Notes: generated by a model not told the origin, from the letters alone. 33,258 nucleotides of DNA from Rubellimicrobium mesophilum DSM 19309 (GCF_000600335.2 NZ_KK088586.1:1-33258); one strand, 5' to 3'. Shown: positions 16,087 through 25,229, counted from the first letter of the stretch. Translations and numbers: made by a program.

Positions 16087-18411
16087 TCACGTGATGGTGA
16101 AAGCGATCTCGTGCGCGCCGGGGCCGACCTCGAAGGCCTCCGCCTGCGCCGCTCCGTCGAGGCTCACGTCCTGCCAGGCCCCCGGCACGAAGCGGCCCGT
16201 GCAGCCCTCGGGCAGCGTCACCCGGTAGGTCACGCGATCGCCATCCAGCCGCCACTCCGCCGCAACCTCGCCCTTCGGGCTCTGGTGTGAGACGCGAACG
16301 GGCGAGAGCTCCGGGATGATAACGGGATCGAGTTCCAGCCGCGCGAAGCCCGGCCCCTCCTCGCTCCGCCGCAGCCCCGCGACTCCCTCGAACAGCCACT
16401 GGCACACCGCCCCATAGGCGTAGTGGTTGTAGCTGTTCATGCCGGGATTGAAGAGGGTCCCGTCCGGCAGCAGGGCGTCCCACCGTTCCCAGATCGTCGT
16501 GGCGCCCATCTTCACCTGATACAGCCACCCCGGAATGCGCTCGTTCAGCAGCATCTTCGCGGCGAGGTCGTGCATCCCGAGCCTGGACAGCGCCGGCAGC
16601 AGCGCCGGCGTCCCGATGAAGCCCGTGCCGATGCGCCCGTCGGTCTCCTCCACCACGCGCCGGAACTGGCGCGCGGCGGCCTCCCGGTGCTCCTCGGGCA
16701 CGAGGTCGTGGAGGAGCGAGAGCGCGTAGGAGGTCTGGTCGCCATAGGCGATCCGGCCCGAGGGCGTGATGAACTCGCGGGCGAAGGCATCCCGGATCTC
16801 CCGTGCCCGCGCCCGGAGCCGCGCGGCCTCCTCCCCCTTGCCCAGCAGGTCCGCGATGCGGGCCACGAGGGTCGTGGAAATGAAGTGGTAGATCGTCGCC
16901 GCCGCGTCGTCCCCGATGGTGGTCGCGGCCTTCTGGTTGTCCACCTGCCCCGGCTGCGCCTGCGGCTGGAGCCAGTCGCCGAAGGTGAAGCCCTTCCCGC
17001 CCCAGACCGGGTTGGGCGTGATGATCGGCCCGTCCGAGATGCTCCACAGGTAGTCGAGCCACTTCAGCATCGCGGCCCAGCACTCGCGCAGCACATCGGT
17101 GTCCCCGTAGTGCAGGTAGAGCTGCCAGGGGATGACCACGATGGCGTCGCCCCAGCCGGTCGAGCCCGCCCAGTCGCCCCGCCCCGGCACGGGATGGAGC
17201 CGCGTCGGGTCCGGCGAGAAGTGCGGCACCGCCCCGTCCGGCCGCTGGTCGGCCATCACGTCCCGCAGGTACTTGCGAAGGAAGGCGTGGCTGTCCGCGA
17301 GCCAGCAGGCGGTTCCCGCGAAGACCTGCGCGTCGCCCGTCCAGCCCAGCCGCTCATCCCGCTGCGGGCAGTCGGTCGGCACCTCGATGAAGTTCGCCTG
17401 CTGCGACCAGACCGTGTTGAGCACCAGCCGGTTCACGAGCGGGTGCCCGGATTCGAAGAACCCGCGCCGCTCGGGCACCGAGGAGATCGGCACGCTCTCG
17501 ATCCGGGTCACGCGGGCGCTCCCCGCGACCGTCACGCGCGCATAGCGGTAGCCCATGAAGGTGAACATGGGCGCATAGGTCTCGGCCGCCCCGCCCTTCA
17601 GCGCGTAGTCCACCGCCGCCCGGGCGCTGCGGTAGTTGCGGTTGTCCCACTGCTTGTTGGGCCCGAGCTGCTCCGAATGCTCCACGAGCACCGTCGCCCC
17701 CGCCTCGCCCTCGGCGGTGAAGCGGACATGGCCGCCCGCGTTCTGGCCGAAGTCGTAGACCACGGCCTCGCCGTCCTGCCACTGGTCCACGGGCGCCAGG
17801 GGCGCCAGCTCCCGCACCGGCGGCGCCTCGTGCGGGACCAGCAGGCCCGTGTCGAAGCCCAGCACCTCGACCCCATGCGTCTCCTCGGGCGTCACGCGGG
17901 CGTCCACGCTCTCGCCCCAGTAGATGCCGTTCCTGCGGATCGGCAACAGGCCGCTGCGCCAGGACTCGTCGGTCCGCAGGAGCACGTCGCCGCCCGCCCC
18001 GATCTCCGCGATGGCGCCGATCCGGTCGCCGTAGCAGTTGAAGATCGGCGCCGAGGCCCACATGAGCTGCGACCGCCACCAGCCGTCGCCCAGCCAGATC
18101 TCCAGCCGGTTCGCGCCGGGACGGAGCAGGTCCGACACCGGGTAGCCCTGATACGCGATCCGGTCGTCGTAGCTCGTCCAGCCCGGCGTCAGAAGGTCCT
18201 CGCCCACGCGCCGCCCGTTCAGGAAGGCGCGGTAGAGCCCCTGCGCCGAGATCACCAACCGCGCCCCCTCGGGCACTTTCTCCAGCGTGAAGTCCCTCGC
18301 GACGAAGGAAGCCGGCGTCCCCTGCCCCCCATCCGAGAGCGGCGCGATCATCGACGCCGTCCAGGCGTGGGCATCCCTGCGCGCCAAAGGCTGCACGGCC
18401 AAGTCCTTCAT
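16087..18411 (-). CDS. Alpha-L-rhamnosidase, glycoside hydrolase family 78
   Basis: This 774-residue GH78 enzyme releases terminal alpha-L-rhamnose from glycosides. N-terminal beta-sandwich domains (to about residue 320) include GWTSYDDRIAYQGY and GDGWWRSQL. The (alpha/alpha)6 catalytic domain carries the acidic cluster D347, E353 and D360 in TDCPQRDERLGWTGDAQ, and the general base E642 in TTIWERWD. NSYNHYAYGAV precedes the C-terminal beta domain. No signal peptide is visible, so cleavage is probably cytoplasmic after uptake by the adjoining ABC importer. The ATG at 18411 has GGGAGGACC before it. The gene is first in the operon and divergent from the LacI-type regulator. No further rhamnose catabolic genes are in the window. 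Confidence 0.93.
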   Translation of the reverse strand: MKDLAVQPLARRDAHAWTASMIAPLSDGGQGTPASFVARDFTLEKVPEGARLVISAQGLYRAFLNGRRVGEDLLTPGWTSYDDRIAYQGYPVSDLLRPGANRLEIWLGDGWWRSQLMWASAPIFNCYGDRIGAIAEIGAGGDVLLRTDESWRSGLLPIRRNGIYWGESVDARVTPEETHGVEVLGFDTGLLVPHEAPPVRELAPLAPVDQWQDGEAVVYDFGQNAGGHVRFTAEGEAGATVLVEHSEQLGPNKQWDNRNYRSARAAVDYALKGGAAETYAPMFTFMGYRYARVTVAGSARVTRIESVPISSVPERRGFFESGHPLVNRLVLNTVWSQQANFIEVPTDCPQRDERLGWTGDAQVFAGTACWLADSHAFLRKYLRDVMADQRPDGAVPHFSPDPTRLHPVPGRGDWAGSTGWGDAIVVIPWQLYLHYGDTDVLRECWAAMLKWLDYLWSISDGPIITPNPVWGGKGFTFGDWLQPQAQPGQVDNQKAATTIGDDAAATIYHFISTTLVARIADLLGKGEEAARLRARAREIRDAFAREFITPSGRIAYGDQTSYALSLLHDLVPEEHREAAARQFRRVVEETDGRIGTGFIGTPALLPALSRLGMHDLAAKMLLNERIPGWLYQVKMGATTIWERWDALLPDGTLFNPGMNSYNHYAYGAVCQWLFEGVAGLRRSEEGPGFARLELDPVIIPELSPVRVSHQSPKGEVAAEWRLDGDRVTYRVTLPEGCTGRFVPGAWQDVSLDGAAQAEAFEVGPGAHEIAFTIT

Positions 18412-18460
18412 CGGTCCTCCCTCCCTCTCGCCGCCCCTCTCCTCCGGGGCAGGCCAGAGT

Positions 18461-18496
18461 TTGTGTATCGTTCTACGTGGATCGTTCTACAATTCG
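18461..18496. promoter_or_regulatory. Candidate operator and divergent promoter of the rhamnoside operon
   Basis: ATCGTTCTAC occurs twice, at 18467-18476 and 18481-18490, a 14-base repeat period. The stretch from 18470 to 18483 is also an imperfect palindrome around ACGT (10 of 14 positions symmetric), like LacI-family operators. On the minus strand TTGTAG, 17 bases, then GATACA could be the rhamnosidase promoter, with the repeats lying across it. The site lies between the divergent rhamnosidase and LacI-type genes, where such an operator is expected. The regulator and inducer are inferred. Confidence 0.5.
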
Positions 18497-18556
18497 CTTG
18501 CCCTTGCAACTGAAATCTGCGGAGGCTTGCGGCGAGCCCCCGCCCGGAGTCGCAGC

Positions 18557-19573
18557 TTGTCGCCGAAGGACACGCCCCCCGCGCCACGCGCCACGATTCG
18601 CACCGTCGCGGCCGACGCGGGCGTGTCGGTGGCCGCCGTGTCAAAGGTCCTGCGCAACGCCTACGGCGTCAGCGATGCCCTGCGCGCCCGCGTCACCGCC
18701 TCCATCGAGAAGCTGGGCTACCGCCCCTCGAAGGCCGCCCAGGGCCTCCGGGGCCGCAGCACCACGGTCGGCGTGCTGCTGGTGGAGATCGGCAACCCCT
18801 TCCTGCCCTTCGTCATCGACGGCGTGCAGGACGTCCTCGCCCCCTCCCATTACCGCGCGATGATCGGCGTCGGGCGCGCCCAGACGCATCTGGAGACCGA
18901 GCTCGTCGAATCGATGATCGACCACGGCATGGCGGGCCTGATCCTCGTGGCCCCCCTCCTCCCCGCCGAGGTGGTGAGCCGCTACGCCCGCCGGGTCCCC
19001 ACCGTCCTCGTCGCCTACCATGAGCCCGGCGACACGCCCTACGACACGGTGAACAGCGACGACCGGCGCGGGGCGGCGCTCGCGACCGAGGGTCTGCTCG
19101 CCCGCGGGCACCGGGACGTCGGCTTCCTGGCCCAGCGTTCGAGCCAGGGGCGCCGCGCCAATGTCGCGACCGAGCGCGAGAAGGGATACGGCGACGCCAT
19201 GGCGGCGGCCGGTCTCCCGCCCAGGGTCTTCGACCTCGTCGCCCCGCCCGACGGGCGCGAGGCCGAGCTCGCGGCCTTCCTCCGGCGTCCTGACCGCCCC
19301 CGGGCCGCCGTCGTCTGGAGCGACCTCGACGCGATCCCGCTGCGGGGCCTCGCGGCACGGGCCGGGGTCCGCGTCCCCGAGGACCTCGCGCTCGTGGGCT
19401 ACGACAACAGCCCCATGGCGGGCTTCCCGCTCGTGGACCTCGCCAGCATCGACCAGCAGGGTCGCGAGATCGGCCGGCAGGCGGCCGAGGCCCTTCTCGG
19501 CCGCATCGGCGGCCGCTCCGAGCCCCGCCACCTCCTGATCGAGCCCCACCTCGTCGCGCGGTCCAGCCTCTGA
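18557..19573 (+). CDS. LacI family transcriptional regulator
   Basis: This LacI-family repressor has about 338 residues. The N-terminal helix-turn-helix is TIRTVAADAGVSVAAVSKVL, followed by the hinge LGYRPSKAAQGLRG. The ligand-binding domain has VGVLLVEIGNPF, TVNSDDRRGAALATEGLLARGH and, near the end, LALVGYDNSPMA. The best start is TTG at 18557 (MSPKDTPP); no ATG lies between it and the DNA-binding domain, and the in-frame region further upstream overlaps the operator repeats. It probably represses the divergent GH78-ABC operon in the absence of a rhamnose-type inducer. This inference rests on position and on the repeats at 18467-18490. Confidence 0.9.
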   Translation: MSPKDTPPAPRATIRTVAADAGVSVAAVSKVLRNAYGVSDALRARVTASIEKLGYRPSKAAQGLRGRSTTVGVLLVEIGNPFLPFVIDGVQDVLAPSHYRAMIGVGRAQTHLETELVESMIDHGMAGLILVAPLLPAEVVSRYARRVPTVLVAYHEPGDTPYDTVNSDDRRGAALATEGLLARGHRDVGFLAQRSSQGRRANVATEREKGYGDAMAAAGLPPRVFDLVAPPDGREAELAAFLRRPDRPRAAVVWSDLDAIPLRGLAARAGVRVPEDLALVGYDNSPMAGFPLVDLASIDQQGREIGRQAAEALLGRIGGRSEPRHLLIEPHLVARSSL

Positions 19574-19622
19574 GCCGCCAGCCTCCCGGCGCGCACCCAG
19601 ACCCGACGCTCGTCCAAGCGCG

Positions 19623-19639
19623 GAAGGCGAACCGCCTTC
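19623..19639. terminator. Candidate bidirectional terminator hairpin
   Basis: GAAGGCG (19623-19629) and CGCCTTC (19633-19639) form a seven-base perfect stem with loop AAC. It lies between the convergent LacI-type regulator and metallophosphatase genes. There is no T-run, so termination is inferred from position only. Confidence 0.35.
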
Positions 19640-19648
19640 ATGCCCGCC

Positions 19649-20410
19649 TCAGGTCGAGAGGAACTCGACCCCGCCCGCCCCGATCAGCGCCGCCGTGAGC
19701 CGCCCGGTCGCATAGGCCCCGGTGTCCACCCCGATCCGGCCGCCCTCGACGATCGGACGGGGCAGGATCGTATGCCCGTGCACCACCCAGAGCCCGTCCG
19801 TCCGCGGCACCTCGCCGAACCTCGGATGCCCCCAGAGCAGCGCCTGCTCCTCCTGCTCCTCCAGCGGTCGCGCGGGGTCCGCCCCCGCATGGGCCACCAC
19901 GACGTTGCCGCTGCGCCACCAGAGCGGCCGCGCGCGCAACCAGGCGATCAGCTCCTCGCCCATCGCTTCCCGGAGCCGATCCCGCGCGGCCCGCAGGCCC
20001 TCTCCCCGCGAGCGCTCCGACACCCCGCCGATCCCGAAGCTCGCGAGCGTCTGCAGCCCGCCGTTGAACAGCCAGCGCGGGCCGTAGGCCTCGGGGTCGT
20101 CGAGGAACTCCAGGCACATCGCCTCATGGTTCCCGCGCAGGCCGACGAGGTCCGCGCGCCCCGAGACGCGCCGCAGCACCGCCGCGCTCTCCTCGCCCCG
20201 GTCGATCATGTCGCCCACCAGAACGATCTGGGCCTCGGGCGCCCGCTCCGCGATCCGTCCGAGGAGCCGGGCCAGGAGGGCGTCCCGACCGTGCACGTCG
20301 CCGATCACGGCCAGGGGCCGGTCGGGCGCCAGGGGCGCGTCGAACCCGGCGGGCGCCGCGCTCCGCCGCGACAGCCGTTCCAGAAGTCGCCTCATCCTCC
20401 CCGCCCCCAC
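19649..20410 (-). CDS. Metallophosphoesterase, PPP-type serine/threonine phosphatase-like
   Basis: This 253-residue protein has the metal-binding motifs of the PPP phosphoesterase group in order: GDVHG, GDMIDRG and GNHE, followed by VVAHAG and the late HGHT motif. Bacterial relatives are protein serine/threonine or bis-nucleoside tetraphosphate phosphatases; which applies here is not visible. Two starts are possible: GTG at 20410, with AGAGGGG about seven bases upstream, or ATG at 20395 (MRRLLERL). The former has the better site. The upstream region of about 120 bases is shared with the divergent mutase gene. Confidence 0.85.
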   Translation of the reverse strand: MGAGRMRRLLERLSRRSAAPAGFDAPLAPDRPLAVIGDVHGRDALLARLLGRIAERAPEAQIVLVGDMIDRGEESAAVLRRVSGRADLVGLRGNHEAMCLEFLDDPEAYGPRWLFNGGLQTLASFGIGGVSERSRGEGLRAARDRLREAMGEELIAWLRARPLWWRSGNVVVAHAGADPARPLEEQEEQALLWGHPRFGEVPRTDGLWVVHGHTILPRPIVEGGRIGVDTGAYATGRLTAALIGAGGVEFLST

Positions 20411-20529
20411 CGGATGCCCCTCTGGTCCCTAGCCCAGCCCCATCGCCCCGGGCAAGCCGCAGGCCCTTGCAACTTCCTCGGCCTCCGCCCATGGACCGGG
20501 GCTCGAGACCCCAGCCCGGTGCCGCGACC

Positions 20530-21900
20530 ATGACCTCTCTCACCTGCTTCAAGGCCTACGACATCCGCGGCCGCCTCGGGCCCGAGCTCGACGACGGCAT
20601 CGCCCGCCGCATCGGCCGCGCCTTCGCCGAGGTGCTGGACGCCCGCCGCGTGGTGCTGGGCCGCGATATCCGCCCCACCTCGGGCCCCCTCATGGATGCC
20701 GTGGCCGAGGGACTCGTGGAGGCCGGCGTCGAGGTCCTCGACCTCGGCCTCTGCGGCACCGAGGAGATGTACTGGGCCACCACCCATTTCGGCGCCGATG
20801 GCGGGATCGAGGTCACCGCCTCGCACAACCCCATCGAGTACAATGGCCTCAAGATGGTCCGCGCCGGCTCCGCCCCCATCGGCGCCGACACCGGCCTCTC
20901 GGCGATCAAGGTCCTCGCCGAATCCGCCGCCTTCGCCCCCCCGCGCCCCGGCGGCACCCGCCACGAGGCCGCCGGCGCGCGCGAAGCCTATGTCGCGCGC
21001 GTCCTGTCCTTCATCGACCCGGCCGCGCTTCGCCCCCTCACGATCCTCGTCAACGCCGGCAACGGGGCCGCCGGGCCGACCTTCGACGCTCTGGCCGAGG
21101 CTCTCGAGGCCAGGGGCGCTCCCCTCCGCTTCGTCCGGATGCACCACGAGCCCGACGGGAGCTTCCCGCATGGCATCCCGAACCCCCTTCTCCCGGAGAA
21201 CCAGCCCGTCACGGCCCGGGCCGTCCTCGACGCCGGCGCCGACATGGGCATCGCCTGGGACGGCGACTTCGATCGCTGCTTCCTCTTCGACGAGAGGGGC
21301 CGCTTCATCCCCGGGGAATACGTCGTGGGCCTCCTCGCCGAAGCCTTCCTCGCGCAGGAGCCCGGCGCGACGGTCGTCCACGACCCGCGCGTCGTCTGGA
21401 ACACCCAGGACATCGTCGCCCGGGCCGGGGGCCGCGCCGTGCAGGCCCGCACCGGCCATGCCTTCCTCAAGCAGGCGCTCCGCGACACCGGCGCCGTCTA
21501 TGGCGGCGAGATGTCGGCCCACCACTACTTCCGCGACTTCGCCTCCTGCGACAGCGGCATGATCCCCTGGCTCCTCGTGGCGGCCCTCATGAGCCGCCGC
21601 GACGCCCCCCTCTCCGACCTGTGGGAGTCCCGCCGCCAGGCCTTCCCCTCCTCCGGCGAGATCAACTTCCGCGTGGAGGACGCCAGGGCCACCGTCGCCC
21701 GCATCGTGGCGGAGCTGGCGCCCCTGGCGGAGTCCCGCGACGACACCGACGGCACCAGCCTGTCCTTCGGCGCCTGGCGGTTCAATCTCCGCAGTTCGAA
21801 CACCGAGCCGCTCCTGCGCCTCAACGTCGAGGCCAAGGGCGACGAGCGCCTCGTCGAGGAGGGCGTCCGCCGGGTGACCGACCTGATCCGGGCCGGCTGA
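20530..21900 (+). CDS. Phosphomannomutase/phosphoglucomutase
   Basis: This 456-residue alpha-D-phosphohexomutase interconverts mannose- or glucose-6-phosphate and the 1-phosphate, feeding polysaccharide and lipopolysaccharide precursors. The phosphoserine is S98 in VTASHNP. The magnesium loop is D244, D246 and D248 in DGDFDR. The sugar-binding loop is GEMSAHHYF, and the phosphate-binding loop near the C-terminus is RSSNTEPLLRLN. The GEMSAHHYF loop is typical of the AlgC/ManB type with dual mannose and glucose specificity. The start ATG at 20530 begins MTSLTCFKAYDIRG, the normal family N-terminus. The gene converges on the DUF454 gene with a four-base gap. Confidence 0.93.
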   Translation: MTSLTCFKAYDIRGRLGPELDDGIARRIGRAFAEVLDARRVVLGRDIRPTSGPLMDAVAEGLVEAGVEVLDLGLCGTEEMYWATTHFGADGGIEVTASHNPIEYNGLKMVRAGSAPIGADTGLSAIKVLAESAAFAPPRPGGTRHEAAGAREAYVARVLSFIDPAALRPLTILVNAGNGAAGPTFDALAEALEARGAPLRFVRMHHEPDGSFPHGIPNPLLPENQPVTARAVLDAGADMGIAWDGDFDRCFLFDERGRFIPGEYVVGLLAEAFLAQEPGATVVHDPRVVWNTQDIVARAGGRAVQARTGHAFLKQALRDTGAVYGGEMSAHHYFRDFASCDSGMIPWLLVAALMSRRDAPLSDLWESRRQAFPSSGEINFRVEDARATVARIVAELAPLAESRDDTDGTSLSFGAWRFNLRSSNTEPLLRLNVEAKGDERLVEEGVRRVTDLIRAG

Positions 21901-21904
21901 CCCC

Positions 21905-22270
21905 TCAGCCCGAAGGCCGGGTCAGGATGTAGAGCGCCGCCCCGCCCATCGTGAGCGCCTGCACCGCGACGACGCCCGTCGGAAGGGCCAGGACGACCGC
22001 CCCGACCAGCGAGCAGCCCATCAGGGCGCAGGCCAGCGCCTTGTGCCGGGGCTGGATCGCGCCCCTCTCCTCCCAGTCGCGGATCGCAGGGCCGAAGTGC
22101 CGGCTCCGCTCCAGCCTGCGCCTCATGGCGGGCGACCCCTTCCCGAAGGCGAAGGCCGCGAGCAGGATGAAGGGCGTGGTCGGCATCACCGGCAGGAGGA
22201 CGCCGATCGCCCCGAGCGCCAGCGCCACCCAGCCGAAGGCCGTCCAGAGGAGGCGTGGCCCGGCCATCAT
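21905..22270 (-). CDS. DUF454 (YbaN-like) small membrane protein
   Basis: This 121-residue inner-membrane protein of the DUF454/YbaN family has no established function. It shows the family's opening WTAFGWVALALGAIGVLLPVMPTTPF, a first double hydrophobic segment. This is followed by RHFGPAIRDWEERGAI, the conserved cytoplasmic loop, and two more hydrophobic segments at the end. Tandem ATGs at 22270 and 22267 are possible starts; no clear ribosome-binding site precedes them. An upstream extension of the frame to 22435 has no family similarity. Confidence 0.85.
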   Translation of the reverse strand: MMAGPRLLWTAFGWVALALGAIGVLLPVMPTTPFILLAAFAFGKGSPAMRRRLERSRHFGPAIRDWEERGAIQPRHKALACALMGCSLVGAVVLALPTGVVAVQALTMGGAALYILTRPSG

Positions 22271-22483
22271 CGGGCGCGGCCAGGAGGGGCTTGGATCATC
22301 ATGGCTCCCGCATCCGACGGCCCCAGGCCGCCCCGACGAGGCTCCGGGGAATGAAGCCGCGCCGCATGGACCGACGCCCGCCGAGCTCCCCCACCGGGCC
22401 CCGAGCAGGACAAGGACCCGCGCCGTCCGGGCCACGCCGCGCGGACGCGCAATCCATCCGGCATGACACGCCGGCCCCGCGCC

Positions 22484-22855
22484 TCAGCCCCGCTCCACCG
22501 GCAGGCCCTTCTCGGCCCAGTCCTTGAAGCCGCCCATGTGTCGGACATCCGCGAAGCCCAGCTCCTTCAGCCGCGCCGCCGCGAGCGCCGCGCGACCGCC
22601 CACCCCGCAATAGGTCACGACCGTCTTCGTCGGGTCGAGCGCCGCCTCGCGCCGCGGGCTCGACGGATCGGCCTGCACGTCCAGCATCCCGCGCGGGATG
22701 TTCAGCGCCCCCGCGACCTTGCCGGAGGCCTCGACCTCCGAAGGCTCACGCACGTCGAGGAAGACGACGTCGGCCAGCCGGCTCGCCTCCTCGGGCGTGA
22801 TCGCCGGCACCTTGGCCTTGGCCTCCGCCACGTTCTCCGGGGTCATCGGGGTCAT
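22484..22855 (-). CDS. Rhodanese-like domain protein
   Basis: This 123-residue single-domain rhodanese probably carries sulfur as a persulfide. VVFLDVREPSEVEASG is the conserved first half and VAGALNIPRG the central motif. The active loop is YCGVGGRA with catalytic C83, fitting C-x3-G-R. The end, MGGFKDWAEKGLPV, is typical. The ATG at 22855 has GAGAGAGG upstream; a longer frame to 22900 is less likely. The sulfur acceptor is unknown. The preceding 22271-22483 stretch has no gene. Confidence 0.9.
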   Translation of the reverse strand: MTPMTPENVAEAKAKVPAITPEEASRLADVVFLDVREPSEVEASGKVAGALNIPRGMLDVQADPSSPRREAALDPTKTVVTYCGVGGRAALAAARLKELGFADVRHMGGFKDWAEKGLPVERG

Positions 22856-22935
22856 GGTCGAACCTCTCTCGCAAACGGGCGCCCATGGCCCGGCGGGCAA
22901 GCTAGCGTGGCGGGCCGGGGTCGGCCAGCGGCGCC

Positions 22936-23241
22936 TCAGAAATCGAAGATGTCGCCCAGAAGGCTCTTCCGCTTCTTCTTGCGATAATGGTCGTCATCGT
23001 CGCCACGGCGATGGTCGTCGCGGCGCTCGCTCCGATACTCGTCCCGCCGGGGCTCCCGATGCTCCTCCCGCCGCGCCTCGCGCGGAGGCTCCTGCAGCGC
23101 CACGGCCGGGGTCGCCTTCTCGATGATCTTGTCGAGCTCCCCCCGATCCAGCCACACGCCCCGGCATTGCGGGCAATAGTCGATCTCCACGCCCGACCGC
23201 TCGGTCATCACGAGCGTCGCGCCGTCCACGGGGCACTTCAT
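22936..23241 (-). CDS. zf-TFIIB domain protein
   Basis: This 101-residue protein has the zf-TFIIB zinc motif: MKCPVD at the start and DYCPQCRGVWLDRGELDKII at residues about 21-40 (C3, C23, C26). A long, highly charged tail rich in R, E and D follows (about residues 55-90), ending SLLGDIFDF. Such proteins are common in proteobacteria; the function is unknown. The ATG at 23241 has a strong AGGAGG site. The tail looks disordered. Confidence 0.88.
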   Translation of the reverse strand: MKCPVDGATLVMTERSGVEIDYCPQCRGVWLDRGELDKIIEKATPAVALQEPPREARREEHREPRRDEYRSERRDDHRRGDDDDHYRKKKRKSLLGDIFDF

Positions 23242-23328
23242 GGCCTGTCCTCCTTGCTGGCTCCGCTCCACATGGGAAGCGCGCCGCCCCCTCGCAACCC
23301 GGGTCCGCGCGCCTTACGCTGCGGCGCC

Positions 23329-23805
23329 ATGAAGGTCGCCCTGATCCTCGGCGCCGCCGTCTGGCCGGACGGCGCGCCTTCGCCGACGCTCCGCCGCCGG
23401 ACGCTCCACGCCGTCGCGCTCTGGCGTCGGGGCGAGGTCGCGGCCCTGATCCCCTGCGGCGGCCTGGGCACCCACCCGCCCAGCGAGGCCGAGGCGATGC
23501 GCCGGCTCCTCCTGTCCGAGGGCGTGCCTCCCGGGGCCATCCACCTCGAGGACCGATCCCGCAACACCCACGAGAACATTCGCCTCGCGCTGCCGATCCT
23601 GGCCGGCCTGGGCGCGACCGAGGCCGTCATCGTGACCGACGCCACCCATGCCCCCCGCGCGCGCCTGATCGCCGGCCGCCTCGGCCTCCGCGCCACCAGC
23701 GCCTCGCCGCCGCTCCGGGGAGGGCACCTGCCCACCACCCTCCGCCAGGGCCTGCGCGAGATCCCCGCGACCGCCCTGGCCCTCTGGCGGCTGCGAAGCC
23801 GCTAG
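23329..23805 (+). CDS. YdcF/DUF218 family protein
   Basis: This 158-residue protein belongs to the DUF218/YdcF family, some of whose members act in envelope metabolism (ElyC, SanA). Visible motifs are VALILGAAVWPDG, the IPCGGLG loop, the segment SEAEAMRRLLLSEGV, and EDRSRNTHENIRLA, which is the conserved family core. It lacks an N-terminal membrane anchor, unlike SanA or ElyC. The start ATG at 23329 begins MKVALILGA, though the frame is open further upstream. The function is not known. Confidence 0.85.
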   Translation: MKVALILGAAVWPDGAPSPTLRRRTLHAVALWRRGEVAALIPCGGLGTHPPSEAEAMRRLLLSEGVPPGAIHLEDRSRNTHENIRLALPILAGLGATEAVIVTDATHAPRARLIAGRLGLRATSASPPLRGGHLPTTLRQGLREIPATALALWRLRSR

Positions 23806-23868
23806 CCCTTCGTCGCCGCGCCTCCCGCACGCCTTGCGCCCCGCCCGGCCTCCGGGCACCCTGCCGCC

Positions 23869-24354
23869 ATGGAACGGCCCGACCCCATCCGCCCCACCGA
23901 CGACGAGGCCCGTGCCCTCGCCCGCCGCCTCCTCGCCGAGGCCCGCCACGGCGCCCTCGGCGTCCTCGACCCCGAGACGCGGGGCCCCTTCGTCACCCGC
24001 ATCGCCGTCGGCTGGGACGGCGAGGCGGCGCTCGCGCTCGTCTCGACCCTCGCGCTGCACACCCGGGCGCTGCAGGCCGACCCCGCCTGTTCGCTCCTCC
24101 TGGGCGAGCCCGGCCCCAAGGGCGACCCCCTCACCCATCCGCGCCTGACGCTGCTCGCGGCGGCCGGGCCCGCGGACAAGGCCGCCCAGCGGACCTCCTG
24201 GCTCGCCCGGCACCCCAAGTCGGCCCTGTACTACGACTTCGCCGACTTCCTCCTGCTGCGCCTGCGGGTCCGCTCCGCCTTCCTCAACGGCGGCTTCGGC
24301 AAGGCCTTCCGCCTGACGCCCGAGGACCTGAAGGACCCGGCCGGGGCCGCTTGA
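23869..24354 (+). CDS. FMN-binding split-barrel (pyridoxamine 5'-phosphate oxidase/HugZ-like) protein
   Basis: This 161-residue protein has the split-barrel fold of pyridoxamine-phosphate-oxidase-like and HugZ proteins. [16 protein letters not shown] opens the domain, with [33 protein letters not shown] and HPRLTLLAA as the central strands. The ending [17 protein letters not shown] resembles the heme-utilisation (HugZ) type. Relatives bind FMN or heme; the substrate here is unknown. The ATG at 23869 was chosen on family length. The tRNA gene follows 34 bases after the stop. Confidence 0.85.
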   Translation: MERPDPIRPTDDEARALARRLLAEARHGALGVLDPETRGPFVTRIAVGWDGEAALALVSTLALHTRALQADPACSLLLGEPGPKGDPLTHPRLTLLAAAGPADKAAQRTSWLARHPKSALYYDFADFLLLRLRVRSAFLNGGFGKAFRLTPEDLKDPAGAA

Positions 24355-24388
24355 CACCGCCTCCCGCCCGGTCCAAATACGCCGCCGT

Positions 24389-24464
<76 letters not shown>

Positions 24465-25229
24465 TACTCAAGATCGAATCGCCGACCGACGCGCAACGGG
24501 GGCCGCTGGCGCCATTCCCCGCGCAGGCCGCCACGTAGGTGAAGCCGTCGTCCCCGACGGCGAGCGTCGTGACGCCGAACGCACCGCTCGGGTTCGCCGA
24601 CGGGCTGCCGAACCCGGTGTTCCGGGGCGCCACGGTGCCGGCAAGCACGGCCATGACCCGACCCAGGCCCCGCTCCGGGCGCGGAACCGTCCCACGGCCA
24701 CGCAGGGCCTTGCGCCGAGGCCGGGATCTTGCCACGGGCGGCGGGAAGCCGGAGACCGATAGGCCCCTGACGCCCTGATACGGCGGCAGAATCGGTCCGG
24801 CCTCGCTCCATCCCGCAGGCGCTCCGCGCACGGAGTCTGCGGCCCCGCCTTCCCGGTGGATCGTTCCGGGATCACGCAAAATCCCCAAATCCGGCGGCAG
24901 ATTGACCTCTCCGCCTCAAAAAAACACGATTCACGACAAACGCCTTGCAAGGTTCTCGCGCATTTTGGTCGCACCCGCTTGCCGTCCGACACCTGGCTGG
25001 CGCGCGGGCCCTTCCGCCCTGCCGCCCGTCGCGGGATGAGGGCACAAACGAGGAGACGACACGTGCCGGACACCAGGCCCAGGCCCCCAGGTCTCGCCGA
25101 CGTCGCGGGCCCGCCCCTCGCGCGGGTTCGCCGCCTCCGATCGGGGGCGCGAAAGGCTGCCCCGGACCCCCGGGCCGTCGCCGCATCGTCTCCCATCACG
25201 GCCCAGTCCCCAGCAGAAAGCTCCACCCC
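24465..25229. other. Gene-poor region between tRNA-Ala and the dynamin-like operon
   Basis: No confident gene lies in these 765 bases. On the minus strand an open frame from ATG 24654 runs through the stretch [20 protein letters not shown] and into the tRNA (stop at 24400). Its third positions are almost all G or C up to about 24480, as in real genes here. It could be a short secreted protein or a gene remnant, but the tRNA-derived end (GIEPRTSS) is a well-known artefact. An A-rich pocket at 24917-24950 follows TTGACC (24902-24907); CACGAT 17 bases later could be a weak promoter for the operon at 25230, giving a leader of about 300 bases. Confidence 0.3.
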
